Below are positions 1-7,355 of a DNA stretch of 10,108 nt, in pieces. Numbering within the stretch: position 1 is the first letter of the stretch; each line of letters starts with the position of its first letter. A program made the translations under genes and the position numbers. Source of the stretch: Methanobacteriota archaeon (GTDB lineage Archaea > Thermoplasmatota > Thermoplasmata > RBG-16-68-12 > EA-27); assembly GCA_016207545.1 (NCBI GenBank), contig JACQPO010000205.1, positions 1-10,108 of the forward strand, written 5' to 3'. The notes below the pieces were generated by a model. The model worked only from the letters and a program-made list of their open reading frames with translations. It ran no database searches and was not told the origin of the DNA.

Positions 1-10
1 AGGCGGTCCA

Positions 11-27
11 TCGGAAACAGGTTCCGA
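11..27. other. Small inverted repeat upstream of carS promoter
   Basis: TCGGAA at 11-16 pairs perfectly with TTCCGA at 22-27 around a 5-nt loop. It lies just upstream of the TATA box at 41. It could be the end of an upstream transcript or a regulatory site, but a 6-bp stem without a T-run is weak evidence. Confidence 0.2.
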
Positions 28-40
28 CCGGGTCTGATGG

Positions 41-47
41 TATAAAG
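41..47 (+). promoter_or_regulatory. TATA box of the carS-pyrE-C11 operon
   Basis: TATAAAG stands in otherwise G+C-rich sequence and matches an archaeal TATA element. With the usual spacing of about 25-27 nt, transcription would begin near 68-72. That gives a leader of roughly 40 nt before the GTG start of carS at 112. An in-frame TAA at 43-45 also blocks any longer carS reading frame, which supports a promoter here. The start site is inferred. Confidence 0.6.
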
Positions 48-111
48 GATTGGCGAGCAGATTATCACGGGTGGTAACCGCATCCTTTTTGGGAGCTCCG
101 TCCTTCCGGCC

Positions 112-675
112 GTGGTGTCCCTCGGGTTCGCCCTCGTCCAATCCTTCTGGTTCTTCCTCCCCGCGTACGTGGCGAACCCGGCGGCGGTCCTGTTCGGCGG
201 AGGCGCGCCAATTGATGGCGGACGGGTCCTCGGGGACGGGCAACGCCTGTTCGGAGACGGCAAGACGTGGCGGGGCTTCGGCGGCGGCGTGTTCGTCGGC
301 ATTCTCGTCGGGCTCGCGCAGTGGGGCGTCGCCCTGGCGGTCGAGCCGGAGTTGTCCTGGGGCACGTTCCCCGCGGGCCTCCTGCCGATCCTCGTGTTGC
401 CGATTGGCGCGCTGCTCGGCGATCTCTTGGGCTCGTACGTGAAGCGCCGCCTCCGGAAGGCGAAGGGCGCGCGGACGCCCGGGCTCGACTGGTACGACTT
501 CTACCTCGGCGCGTTCGCGCTCCTCGTCGTGGCGGACTACCCGTTCTTCGCGACGTACTACGCGCGCGGCGACGCGATCTTCGGCCTCGCGTTCGTCACC
601 GTTATTACGCCGATCCTCCATCGCACCGTGAACATCCTCGGGCACAAGATGGGGAAAAAGGACGTGCCGTGGTGA
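112..675 (+). CDS. carS: CDP-archaeol synthase (CTP:digeranylgeranylglycerophosphate cytidylyltransferase)
   Basis: Integral membrane enzyme of archaeal lipid synthesis. It activates 2,3-di-O-geranylgeranylglyceryl phosphate with CTP to give CDP-archaeol, the precursor for polar head-group attachment. The 187-aa protein has the family hallmarks. These are an N-terminal hydrophobic helix ending in LPAYVAN (residues 16-22), a glycine-rich loop with PIDGGR (33-38) and LFGDGKTWRGF (46-56), GALLGDLLGSYVKRRL (99-114), and the terminal KDVPW signature. Several hydrophobic segments lie between them, and the length is normal for the family. The start is GTG at 112. A second GTG follows directly and no other ATG, GTG or TTG lies upstream before the stop at 43. 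No convincing Shine-Dalgarno is placed for it. The stop overlaps the pyrE start in a GTGA, so the two genes are probably translationally coupled. Identification is secure. Confidence 0.95.
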   Translation: MVSLGFALVQSFWFFLPAYVANPAAVLFGGGAPIDGGRVLGDGQRLFGDGKTWRGFGGGVFVGILVGLAQWGVALAVEPELSWGTFPAGLLPILVLPIGALLGDLLGSYVKRRLRKAKGARTPGLDWYDFYLGAFALLVVADYPFFATYYARGDAIFGLAFVTVITPILHRTVNILGHKMGKKDVPW

Positions 676-1202
676 ACGACCGGGAGTTTGTCGCAGCGCT
701 TCGCGGCTGTGGCGCGGTGCAGTTCGGCACGTTCACCCTCGCGTCCGGAAAGACGAGCGACTACTACGTGGACATCAAACGGGTGACGCGGCCGGACCTG
801 TTGCGGGAAATCGCGCGGCGGATGGCGCCGCACGTGCGCGGCTGCACCCGCATCGCGGGCGTCGAGCTCGGGGCCGTCCCAATCGCGGTCGCGCTCGCCC
901 TAGAAACGGGGCTGCCGTTCGTCATCGTTCGCAAGGAAGCGAAAGAGCACGGCACGAAGCGTCCCTACGAGGGCGAGATGGCGAAAGGCGAGCGCGTCGT
1001 GTTCGTCGAGGATGTCGTTACGACGGGCGGCACGCTCGTGCGAGCGATCGAACGGCTGCGCGCGGAGGGGGCTCTTGTCGAGCGCGCGGTCACGGTCGTC
1101 GATCGGGAGGAAGGCGCGAAGGAGGCGCTCGCGAAGGCGGGAATCGAACTCGTCCCGCTCCTTCGCGCGGCGGACCTGCGCAGGATGGGAGAAACTTCAT
1201 AA
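672..1202 (+). CDS. pyrE: Orotate phosphoribosyltransferase
   Basis: Cytoplasmic enzyme of de novo pyrimidine synthesis: orotate + PRPP gives orotidine 5'-monophosphate + PPi. The 176-aa product shows the orotate-side segment FTLASGKTSDYYVD (21-34), the catalytic-loop region RKEAKEHGTK (87-96) and the PRPP-binding motif VVFVEDVVTTGGT (109-121). This is the typical archaeal length. The frame is open further upstream, but homology begins at VNDREFV. I therefore chose the GTG at 672, which overlaps the carS stop by 4 nt and has AAGGA at 658-662, nine bases upstream. The TAA stop shares its last A with the ATG of the next gene (TAATG). Pairing with carS probably reflects simple operon packing, since CTP, a pyrimidine end product, is the CarS substrate. 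That link is only an inference. Confidence 0.95.
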   Translation: MNDREFVAALRGCGAVQFGTFTLASGKTSDYYVDIKRVTRPDLLREIARRMAPHVRGCTRIAGVELGAVPIAVALALETGLPFVIVRKEAKEHGTKRPYEGEMAKGERVVFVEDVVTTGGTLVRAIERLRAEGALVERAVTVVDREEGAKEALAKAGIELVPLLRAADLRRMGETS

Positions 1203-3103
1203 TGGGCACGGGCGCATGGGAGCCCGTGCGCGTGCTCCTCCTGCTGGGCCTCCTCTCCCTTCTCGTCCTCATCCCGTTCCCGAGTCCGGCGGCGGCCGCC
1301 AAGGATTGGACGGTCCTCGTGTACCTCGACGGGGACAACGATCTGGAGCGCGCCGGAATCCTGGATTTCCTCGAGATGGCGTCGATTGGTTCCGGGGACC
1401 GCCTGAACATCGTCGTCCAGTTCGATCGGGCGGTCGGGTTCGACACGCAGTTCGACGACTGGACCACCGCCAAGCGATTCTACGTCACCCCGGGGATGGT
1501 GCCGTCCGCCGCGAACGCGTTCGCGGACTTGGGCGAGGTGAACATGGCGGACCCCGCCACCCTCGCCTCGTTCATCACGTGGGGCATCACGAACTACCCG
1601 GCGCGGTACTACTTCCTCATCCTCTGGGACCACGGGGACGGATGGCAAGGCGTCGTCGTAGACGACGACCCCGTTCCCGGCGACCGGTTGACGTCCGCGG
1701 AACTCCGCACCGCGGTCGGCGGGGCCGTCACCGCGAACGGACGGCGGATCGACTTGCTCGGGAACGACGCGTGCCGCATGTCGATCGAAATCCAGTACGA
1801 GCTTGCGGGCTACGTCGACTACTTCGTCGGGAGCGAAAAGGACGAGCCGCTGGACGGCTGGCCGTACGACTCGTTCCTGTGGGCCCTCGCCGCCGACCCG
1901 TCCCTGTCTCCCGCCCAAGTGGGCTCCCTGCTCGTGGACCGCTACGTGGCGAGCTACGAGAACACGTCCCCGTACAGCGTCACGCTCAGCGTCGTGAACG
2001 CGGCGGCGCTCCGGCCGCTCGTCGCGAGCCTCAACGGGTTCCTCGACGAGCTGGACCTCCACCAGCCGTACTTCACCGCCGAGGTAATCTCCGCGAAAGA
2101 GGCCACGGAGCGCTACGAAATTGGCGGCCTCGCGGGGGGCTTGGAGTACGACCTGTACCATTTCGTGGAAAACCTACTGGAGCGAATCCCGAGCCGACGC
2201 CTGGAGCGACGCGGCATGGACCTCCTCGGCGCGATTTCGGCCGCGGTCGTGTACGAGCGCCACTGGGACAACCCAAACGCGATCAACGGGGTGAGCGCGA
2301 AGGACGCGCACGGGATTTCCCTGTGGTTCCCCGCGTCCGGCGGCGATCCCGGCTACGAGGCGCTCCGGTTCAGCGCGGACGGCCGATGGGACGAGTTCCT
2401 GCGCACGTACACGCTGGGCTCCCGCCCGCAGGTCGTCGCGAACGTGGGGGCGGTCGCCGTCGACACGACGGGGGACTCGTATTTCGACAAGATCGTGCTC
2501 ACGTTTGAGCCTGCCGTGGACGGCACGATGGCCGTGGACCTCTACCGAGAGGGCCTCTACGTGCTGAGCCGGGACTACACGGTCATGGCGAACCGGGCGG
2601 AGGAGGTCCGTTTCCCGTTCGCGATCGGCGGGCTGTACGAGGTCACGTTCTACCTGTTCAACGGCACGGACCTGGTCAACCTCACGATCGCGCGCGACCT
2701 CGTCGTCCATGAGCTCATCCCGTTCCGCGGGATCGTGACCGGGGCGGACGGGAAGCCGTTCACGGGGGCGTCGGTGACGCTCGTCCACCTCGCCAGCGGC
2801 CGTCGGATGAACGCGACGACGTCGGACAGCGGCGTCTACCGTCTCCTGGTCCCGTATCCGACGTGGTTCCGCGACGGGGACGGCGTCGCCCTCGAGGTCC
2901 ACGCCGGCGAGTTGGAGACGCGAATCACGTTCAACGCGACGATTCCGCCGGAGCGGGCGTTCAACCGCGACGTGTTCCTGAACACGGCGGACCTCACCCT
3001 GTATCGTCTCGCGATCGCCCTCCTCCTCTTCCTCACGATCTCCGCGCTCGCGCTCGCCATCTACTACTGGCAGCGGTTCCGGCGGTTCAAGGCGATTCCG
3101 TAG
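1202..3103 (+). CDS. Secreted, membrane-anchored clostripain-family (peptidase C11) cysteine protease
   Basis: Predicted extracellular cysteine endopeptidase of 633 aa. An N-terminal signal peptide spans residues about 9-33 (hydrophobic stretch VLLLLGLLSLLVLIPFP, then Ala-rich). The C11 catalytic domain begins at KDWTVLVYLDGDNDLE (34-49). It carries the catalytic His in LILWDHGDGW (139-148, H144) and the catalytic Cys in LLGNDACRMS (185-194, C191). The conserved EPLDGWPYDSFL (215-226) follows. Residues about 415-500 look like a beta-sandwich. Residues about 505-593 resemble a carboxypeptidase regulatory-like (CarboxypepD_reg) domain with GIVTGADGKPFTGASV. A C-terminal transmembrane helix (about 600-623) followed by RFRRFK predicts an outward-facing protein tethered to the membrane. 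GGGAG-like GGGAG at 1187-1191 and the TAATG overlap with pyrE indicate operon expression. Clostripain members usually cleave after Arg or Lys; specificity here is not readable. It could serve surface protein turnover or scavenging. Confidence 0.88.
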   Translation: MGTGAWEPVRVLLLLGLLSLLVLIPFPSPAAAAKDWTVLVYLDGDNDLERAGILDFLEMASIGSGDRLNIVVQFDRAVGFDTQFDDWTTAKRFYVTPGMVPSAANAFADLGEVNMADPATLASFITWGITNYPARYYFLILWDHGDGWQGVVVDDDPVPGDRLTSAELRTAVGGAVTANGRRIDLLGNDACRMSIEIQYELAGYVDYFVGSEKDEPLDGWPYDSFLWALAADPSLSPAQVGSLLVDRYVASYENTSPYSVTLSVVNAAALRPLVASLNGFLDELDLHQPYFTAEVISAKEATERYEIGGLAGGLEYDLYHFVENLLERIPSRRLERRGMDLLGAISAAVVYERHWDNPNAINGVSAKDAHGISLWFPASGGDPGYEALRFSADGRWDEFLRTYTLGSRPQVVANVGAVAVDTTGDSYFDKIVLTFEPAVDGTMAVDLYREGLYVLSRDYTVMANRAEEVRFPFAIGGLYEVTFYLFNGTDLVNLTIARDLVVHELIPFRGIVTGADGKPFTGASVTLVHLASGRRMNATTSDSGVYRLLVPYPTWFRDGDGVALEVHAGELETRITFNATIPPERAFNRDVFLNTADLTLYRLAIALLLFLTISALALAIYYWQRFRRFKAIP

Positions 3104-3536
3104 CCCCGGGTGCCGACGTTCGTCGCTTCTGGAACGGGCGCGCAATCTTTCGTGGGTCCTGATCGCGAATGCGGCGGACGAGGACAGGCACCTCCGCGTC
3201 CGTGTACAGTTCGTCGTAGCTCTCCGGCGGTAGCCGCTCCGCGACCGGTTTCGGGGCCACGAGCACGAACACGAGTTCCGCGGAGTGTTGGTCGAGGAAC
3301 CGTGTGTGGCGTTCGACCGCGCCGCCCCCCGGCGTGTACGACAAGCACGGCTCCACGAGGAACAGGATCGGGCCGCGGTGCGCGACGATTGCCGGATCGT
3401 ACCGTGTGACCTTGCCCGTCTCCATGCGGACGCGGTAGTGGAGCACGCGGTGCTCGTGCGCGACGCCCCGCCGCTTCATCTCCTCGCAGATCGACGCCTC
3501 GAGCTTCGTCTTCGACCGATGCCCACGCTTCGCCAC
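3087..3536 (-). CDS. Conserved-looking hypothetical protein, possible PD-(D/E)XK-like nuclease fold
   Basis: I do not recognise a named family. The 149-aa protein starts with a basic, helix-like segment (KTKLEASICEEMKRRG, 9-24). Strand-like stretches follow: HRVLHYRVRM (29-38), TRYDPAIVA (44-52) and PILFLVEP (56-63). The order helix with Glu (E13), then Asp (D47), then hydrophobic strand with Glu (E62) is what restriction-endonuclease-like folds show. However, the expected E-x-K reads E-P-C, so any active site would be degenerate. The second half (RFLDQHSAELVFVLVAP, then Y-D-E-L-Y) looks alpha/beta, and the tail is basic and disordered. The start is GTG at 3536, 30 nt after the polymerase stop on the same strand, with an in-frame stop only eleven codons upstream. 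Co-transcription with polB is likely. Its 3' end overlaps the convergent C11 gene by 17 nt. Confidence 0.6.
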   Translation of the reverse strand: MAKRGHRSKTKLEASICEEMKRRGVAHEHRVLHYRVRMETGKVTRYDPAIVAHRGPILFLVEPCLSYTPGGGAVERHTRFLDQHSAELVFVLVAPKPVAERLPPESYDELYTDAEVPVLVRRIRDQDPRKIARPFQKRRTSAPGATESP

Positions 3537-3566
3537 GCACCCCGATGCGCGGCGGGGGATGTGAGG

Positions 3567-6500
3567 CTACCGCTCGTCCGCGAGCAACTCCTCCGGCGCG
3601 TACGCGGCGTGGTATCCGATGCCCGTCCCCGGGTAGTGCCCCTCCCGCGCGCTGGAGGTCGTGAGGTCCGGCTCCCCACGCAGGTCCACGGTCGGGGCGT
3701 CGTCCACGCGGCGGCACGCCGCCAGCAGCCGTTCCTCCGTGTACCCGAACGGTGCGAGCAACGTCTCCCCCGCGCGGCACACGAGGCGCACGTACGCGTG
3801 CGCGTCCGGCGCCTCCTCCCCGGTGAGGAACTCCGCGACCCGCACCTTCCGCTCCGCTTCCTTGTTCGCCTCGTCGAGGACGACGTACCGCACGTACTCC
3901 CCGGGCTCCACGGTGAACCCGCGCTTCTCCAGTTGGCGCAGCGCCGCCACGGTCGCGGTCATCACGAGGTACTCCTCGAGCTTCCGCGTCACCGTCTTCG
4001 TGACCACGAGGTCCGCGAGGGGTACGCGGTTCCCCCGGAGTGCTTTGGCGGCGCAGCGGATCAGGTCGACGCACCGCGGGAGGGTCGCGCGGAACTCGTC
4101 CGCCGTGCGGGCCTTCGCGAGTTCCTTCAGGAGGAGGGTTTGCACCTTGTTCACGACGCCCGGCGTGTCGTGCTTCCGCAGCTCGATGCCGCGGAGCTTG
4201 AACTCCCCGTTCTCAAACAGCCCGTAGTACCGGTTCAGGGCGCCGATGCCCGTCGTCTTGCACGGGAGGAAGACGATCCACCGGTACGTGCCCTCGAGGT
4301 CGATCGGGAAACCGAGGTCGCCGTTCAGGTGCTCGATCAGTTTGCGCACGTCGCCCGCTCTGGCGGTGGGACGAAGCCACAGCGAGTCGACGATGCCGTG
4401 GACGACCTCGTACCCGTGGTGCTCCGCAATGCGCATGGAGTCTAGGAGGAGGTCGCGGGCGTACGCGTTGATCGCCTCGTGGCACTCGATGCGGCCGAAC
4501 CGCGCGTTTTTGTATCCCTGGTACCCGAAACACTGGGAGGCGAATACTCCATCCGTCGTCACGAAGCCATACAAGTCTTCTGCGACTTCGAAACAGTAGA
4601 CGTATGGTTTCTCGTAGGGCACTGTCTCAACCGACTGAACTGGAAGGTAGCGGAATTCCTCGTCTCCCTTCTCACCCCTCGGTTTCGTCGTCAGGCTGCC
4701 AGCATGCTCACGATGACGATCCTTCAGCCATAGTTTCTCACGAATCTCAGTTGTTCTGAGGTGCACGTAGTACAGCGGAAAGCGGTTCTTTGCCTTGGCA
4801 GTTCCGAACCGGACCCGCAAACCCAATGTCAGGGCCAGAAAACCCACCTGACAGACAAACTGTGGATTCGCACTTGCAATGTTTGACCAATCCTTCCCGT
4901 CGTTCACGTAGCCATCACTTGCGATCAAGCCGCCAATGTATGCCCAGCGGGTCCTCTCATCGCCATTCAGGACACACGGCGGAATCACAAGCTTTCCAGT
5001 CTTCGCCGACCATCCGACATCGAGAACTCGTTGCAGAATTTCCTTCAAAGCGATGCTATTGACTTGAAGGACCCATATGTTCGCCTTCTTCTCCTTGAAC
5101 ACTCGCCCGATTAGGCGGAACTTCTGGAAGACGATGTCAAGCAATTTCCCGACCATTTCCGATTCATTCATCCCTATGGCAAAACGAATCATGTTCCCGC
5201 TAACGCTTCCGTCACCCACGTAGAAGCCAAGCAGGAATCCCAGATCCTCGTCGATCTCGAGTCGTGCCGGGACGAATTGCATCTTCCCGCCAAATCGCCA
5301 AGTCCGACCGATTTCTAGGTCGTCCCAAGCCTCCCGCGAAAGTGATAGAAGTCCGAGATACTTCAATGGCAGAATTCCACTCTTGCGCCACAGCCAGATT
5401 GCGCGATAGGTGTAGCCGTCATTCAGCGCCATTCGAAGAATCAGGTCATAGTTCTCGGCAATTGCATTTTTCAGCGCTTCCCCGCCCCTCACCCGCCATA
5501 GGAAGAGGTCTTTCCTCGGGGCCTTGTCTAGCAACTCGCGTGCAAGATTAAGCGATGCGGTGGCTGAAGGCGCCAGACGTACTCTCCTCGGAACCGGAAT
5601 CAGGTCGCCTGGAATCAATTCCTCTGCACGTTTCATGGTAAAGGCAGGAGAGCCTTCAAAAACGAAGAACTGGTGGTTCGGCGTGACAAGGAGCTCTCGA
5701 CCCCCTTCAATTTTCACCCTAAGGAGATTCCCGGGAGCTCGTGCTTTCATAACCTTGGCGACTCGCTTTTCGACCGGCTGGCGGTTCGAGTCGTAACCGA
5801 ACACGCGTACGTCGTCCTCGCACTCGGCGATTCCGCTTTCGGCGGGGAGGTAGCGGTTTACGATGGTATCAATTCGATCGAAACGCCATTTGCCTCCCCA
5901 TCGATAGGGGATGACAGTATCTTCGCTGAAACAAGTAACGAGGGTCCACTTCAGAATCGTATCGCGCCCTTCGTACACTTCTTTCAGTGGCGAATCCTCT
6001 CTCTTCATCCGCTTGTAGTACCGCTTCCGTTCCACGAGGGGCCGCAGCACGCGGGGGATGAGGCCGAGGCGCTGCGCGCACATGTGGTACTTCAGCCCCG
6101 GCACGGGACGCTCGCCGCCCGCGCAGCACGCGCAGTCGAGTGTCTCCTGCGAGATGTTGTGGTTCACCATGATGTTCGGGTACAGGGACGCGTAGTCGAC
6201 CTCGATGATCCCCTCGTGGAGGCCGACCTCCGGCTCGAAGATGAATCCACCTCGGTCCCCGAGCACGAGGTCCTCCGCGGTCTTGAACCCCTCCGGGAGG
6301 TTCTTCTTCCACAGGACGACGACGCCGTCCTTGTGCGCGAGGTTCGTCTGCATGGCCGTGATCGCGGTCCCGGGCGTGAGCCGCGCCTGCTCCTGTGGCG
6401 GCAACGTCGAAAGCCGCGACAGCTCGACGAGCCCCGCGAACCCGCTTTCCCGCACCGCGAAGTGGCCCCGGTCCAGGTGGAGGCGGCCCTTGAGCAGGTA

Positions 6501-7211
6501 CTGGCTCGGCTTGTACACGATCTTCCCGTACGTGAAGTACGACTTGGGCGACCGCCGCCCGTGGAACCCCGGGTCGCGCCCGAGCCGGAGGTCGACGCCG
6601 AGCGCCCTCGCCTTGCCCTCGAGGAACGGCATGACGAACGCGTCGCCGCCGTCCGTGAGCACGATGTCGGGGTCGTGGTCCTCGACGAGCGCGTTGATCC
6701 CGCGCAGGATGTCCTCCTCGTCCCCGTCGACGGCATCGCCGCCAAGGCTCGCGCCCACGAGGCGGTCGTTCATCCGCGGCAGACCGGCGGGCGCGTCCAC
6801 CGCCACGTCGAGCACGTCCCGCCGCAGGTCCGGGATCTCGTACTCGAGCGCGAAGTGCTCCTCGAGCGCGCGCCACGCCCCGTCGTACGCGACGAGCCCC
6901 ATCGGGAAGATCCGGTGCTGCAGGAAATACCGCTGTGCGAACCGCAGGTCGACGTCGAACAGCTCGTGCTCGTAGTACCCGCCCGCGCTGTCCACAATCC
7001 GCGCGGCGTCCCACAGGTCCTCGTAGTGACGGGGCACGACCTCGAGGAGCGGCTCCGGCTCCTCGCGCGCGAGGCTCGTGCGCTTCATCATGACGCGGGT
7101 GGCGGCGACTTGGTCGAGGATTGCGAGGCGGCGTTGCAGATCCGGCAGCTCGGTGGGCGGGACTTTCACGAAAAACGACGGACGGAACGCGCGGTCCTCG
7201 ATCCGGCGCAC
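3567..7211 (-). CDS. Family B DNA polymerase, PolB2-like with degenerate catalytic motifs, interrupted by an intein
   Basis: The open frame is 1214 aa; removing the intein (residues 427-893) leaves 747 aa. Family B hallmarks are motif A VDYASLYPNIM (338-348), motif B around K421 (LKWTLVT joined to CFGYQGYKNARFG after splicing) and the thumb segment KLRGIELRKHDTP (1005-1017). Motif C reads VVHGIVDSLWL (936-946). The first catalytic Asp of YGDTDS is Ile940 and only D942 remains. The exonuclease I position (about 132-139, DVLDVAVD) lacks the DxE pair. This matches the known family of 'inactivated' archaeal B polymerases, although PolB2-type proteins in Sulfolobales have been reported to retain some synthesis activity. 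A Cys cluster (C360, C362, C363, C378) between motifs A and B could bind metal. The first canonical start is GTG at 7211, but conserved sequence continues upstream to about 7289, so the true protein is likely some 26 aa longer. It probably shares a transcript with the 84-aa gene upstream and the 149-aa gene downstream. Confidence 0.88.
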   Translation of the reverse strand: MRRIEDRAFRPSFFVKVPPTELPDLQRRLAILDQVAATRVMMKRTSLAREEPEPLLEVVPRHYEDLWDAARIVDSAGGYYEHELFDVDLRFAQRYFLQHRIFPMGLVAYDGAWRALEEHFALEYEIPDLRRDVLDVAVDAPAGLPRMNDRLVGASLGGDAVDGDEEDILRGINALVEDHDPDIVLTDGGDAFVMPFLEGKARALGVDLRLGRDPGFHGRRSPKSYFTYGKIVYKPSQYLLKGRLHLDRGHFAVRESGFAGLVELSRLSTLPPQEQARLTPGTAITAMQTNLAHKDGVVVLWKKNLPEGFKTAEDLVLGDRGGFIFEPEVGLHEGIIEVDYASLYPNIMVNHNISQETLDCACCAGGERPVPGLKYHMCAQRLGLIPRVLRPLVERKRYYKRMKREDSPLKEVYEGRDTILKWTLVTCFSEDTVIPYRWGGKWRFDRIDTIVNRYLPAESGIAECEDDVRVFGYDSNRQPVEKRVAKVMKARAPGNLLRVKIEGGRELLVTPNHQFFVFEGSPAFTMKRAEELIPGDLIPVPRRVRLAPSATASLNLARELLDKAPRKDLFLWRVRGGEALKNAIAENYDLILRMALNDGYTYRAIWLWRKSGILPLKYLGLLSLSREAWDDLEIGRTWRFGGKMQFVPARLEIDEDLGFLLGFYVGDGSVSGNMIRFAIGMNESEMVGKLLDIVFQKFRLIGRVFKEKKANIWVLQVNSIALKEILQRVLDVGWSAKTGKLVIPPCVLNGDERTRWAYIGGLIASDGYVNDGKDWSNIASANPQFVCQVGFLALTLGLRVRFGTAKAKNRFPLYYVHLRTTEIREKLWLKDRHREHAGSLTTKPRGEKGDEEFRYLPVQSVETVPYEKPYVYCFEVAEDLYGFVTTDGVFASQCFGYQGYKNARFGRIECHEAINAYARDLLLDSMRIAEHHGYEVVHGIVDSLWLRPTARAGDVRKLIEHLNGDLGFPIDLEGTYRWIVFLPCKTTGIGALNRYYGLFENGEFKLRGIELRKHDTPGVVNKVQTLLLKELAKARTADEFRATLPRCVDLIRCAAKALRGNRVPLADLVVTKTVTRKLEEYLVMTATVAALRQLEKRGFTVEPGEYVRYVVLDEANKEAERKVRVAEFLTGEEAPDAHAYVRLVCRAGETLLAPFGYTEERLLAACRRVDDAPTVDLRGEPDLTTSSAREGHYPGTGIGYHAAYAPEELLADER
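4533..5933 (-). mobile_element. LAGLIDADG-type intein in the polymerase motif B
   Basis: A 467-aa in-frame protein intron. It starts at C427 (CFSEDTVIP) and ends at Q893, with Cys894 as the +1 extein residue. Splicing block B is LLVTPNHQFFV (508-518, TxxH = T510-H513). Blocks F/G are VYCFEVAEDLYGFVTTDG (871-888) and VFASQ. The endonuclease core has two LAGLIDADG helices, LGFLLGFYVGDGSV (657-670, D667) and YIGGLIASDGYV (758-769, D766), both with the acidic residue, so DNA cleavage may be active. Residues about 585-640 look like a helix-turn-helix DNA-recognition insert. The C-terminal residues are Ser-Gln rather than His-Asn. Gln-ending inteins such as the Pyrococcus abyssi PolII intein are known to splice. 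Hand-counted G+C is 31/60 at 5101-5160 and 32/60 at 5401-5460, against 48/60 in the extein at 6541-6600, which suggests recent arrival. Boundaries rest on the uninterrupted motif B on either side. Confidence 0.93.
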
Positions 7212-7289
7212 GCCGGAGGGCGTCCACAGCCAGAGGACGAGGGAATTGTGTTCGTAATCGGGATGCGCGTCGAGGATCCAACCCTGCGT
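7212..7289 (-). other. Unstarted N-terminal extension of the polymerase reading frame
   Basis: Reading the polymerase frame upstream of the GTG at 7211 gives TQGWILDAHPDYEHN and then SLVLWLWTPSG. These run straight into the strand RRIEDRAFRPSFFV and resemble the usual first beta-strands of family B polymerases. Between the in-frame TGA at 7356-7358 and 7211 there is no ATG, GTG or TTG. A purine-rich GGGGGAG lies just upstream, at 7300-7294. Translation may begin at a non-canonical codon (ACG at 7287-7289 or ATC at 7275-7277), by readthrough of that TGA, or the assembly may carry an error. Confidence 0.6.
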
Positions 7290-7355
7290 TTTCTCCCCCG
7301 CTAAGGCACGGGGCTGGCGGGGATGACCGTGGGCGGGGGAGGGAGGCGAAAGTGC

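Noticed and set aside
965..2161. 398-codon minus-strand frame opposite pyrE and the C11 peptidase
   Set aside because: The composition is Arg/Val/Glu-rich, typical of the antisense of G+C-rich genes. The sense strand encodes clear PyrE and C11 motifs.
5869..7281. Long minus-strand reading frame of 470 codons (TTG start) overlapping the polymerase
   Set aside because: It is an Arg/Ala/Gly/Pro-rich shadow of the polymerase frame in high-G+C DNA and has no recognisable motif. The polymerase frame carries the conserved motifs.
5673..7304. 543-codon plus-strand frame antisense to the polymerase
   Set aside because: It is low-complexity Arg/Glu/Val/Leu sequence with no domain signature, explained by the codon bias of the opposite gene.
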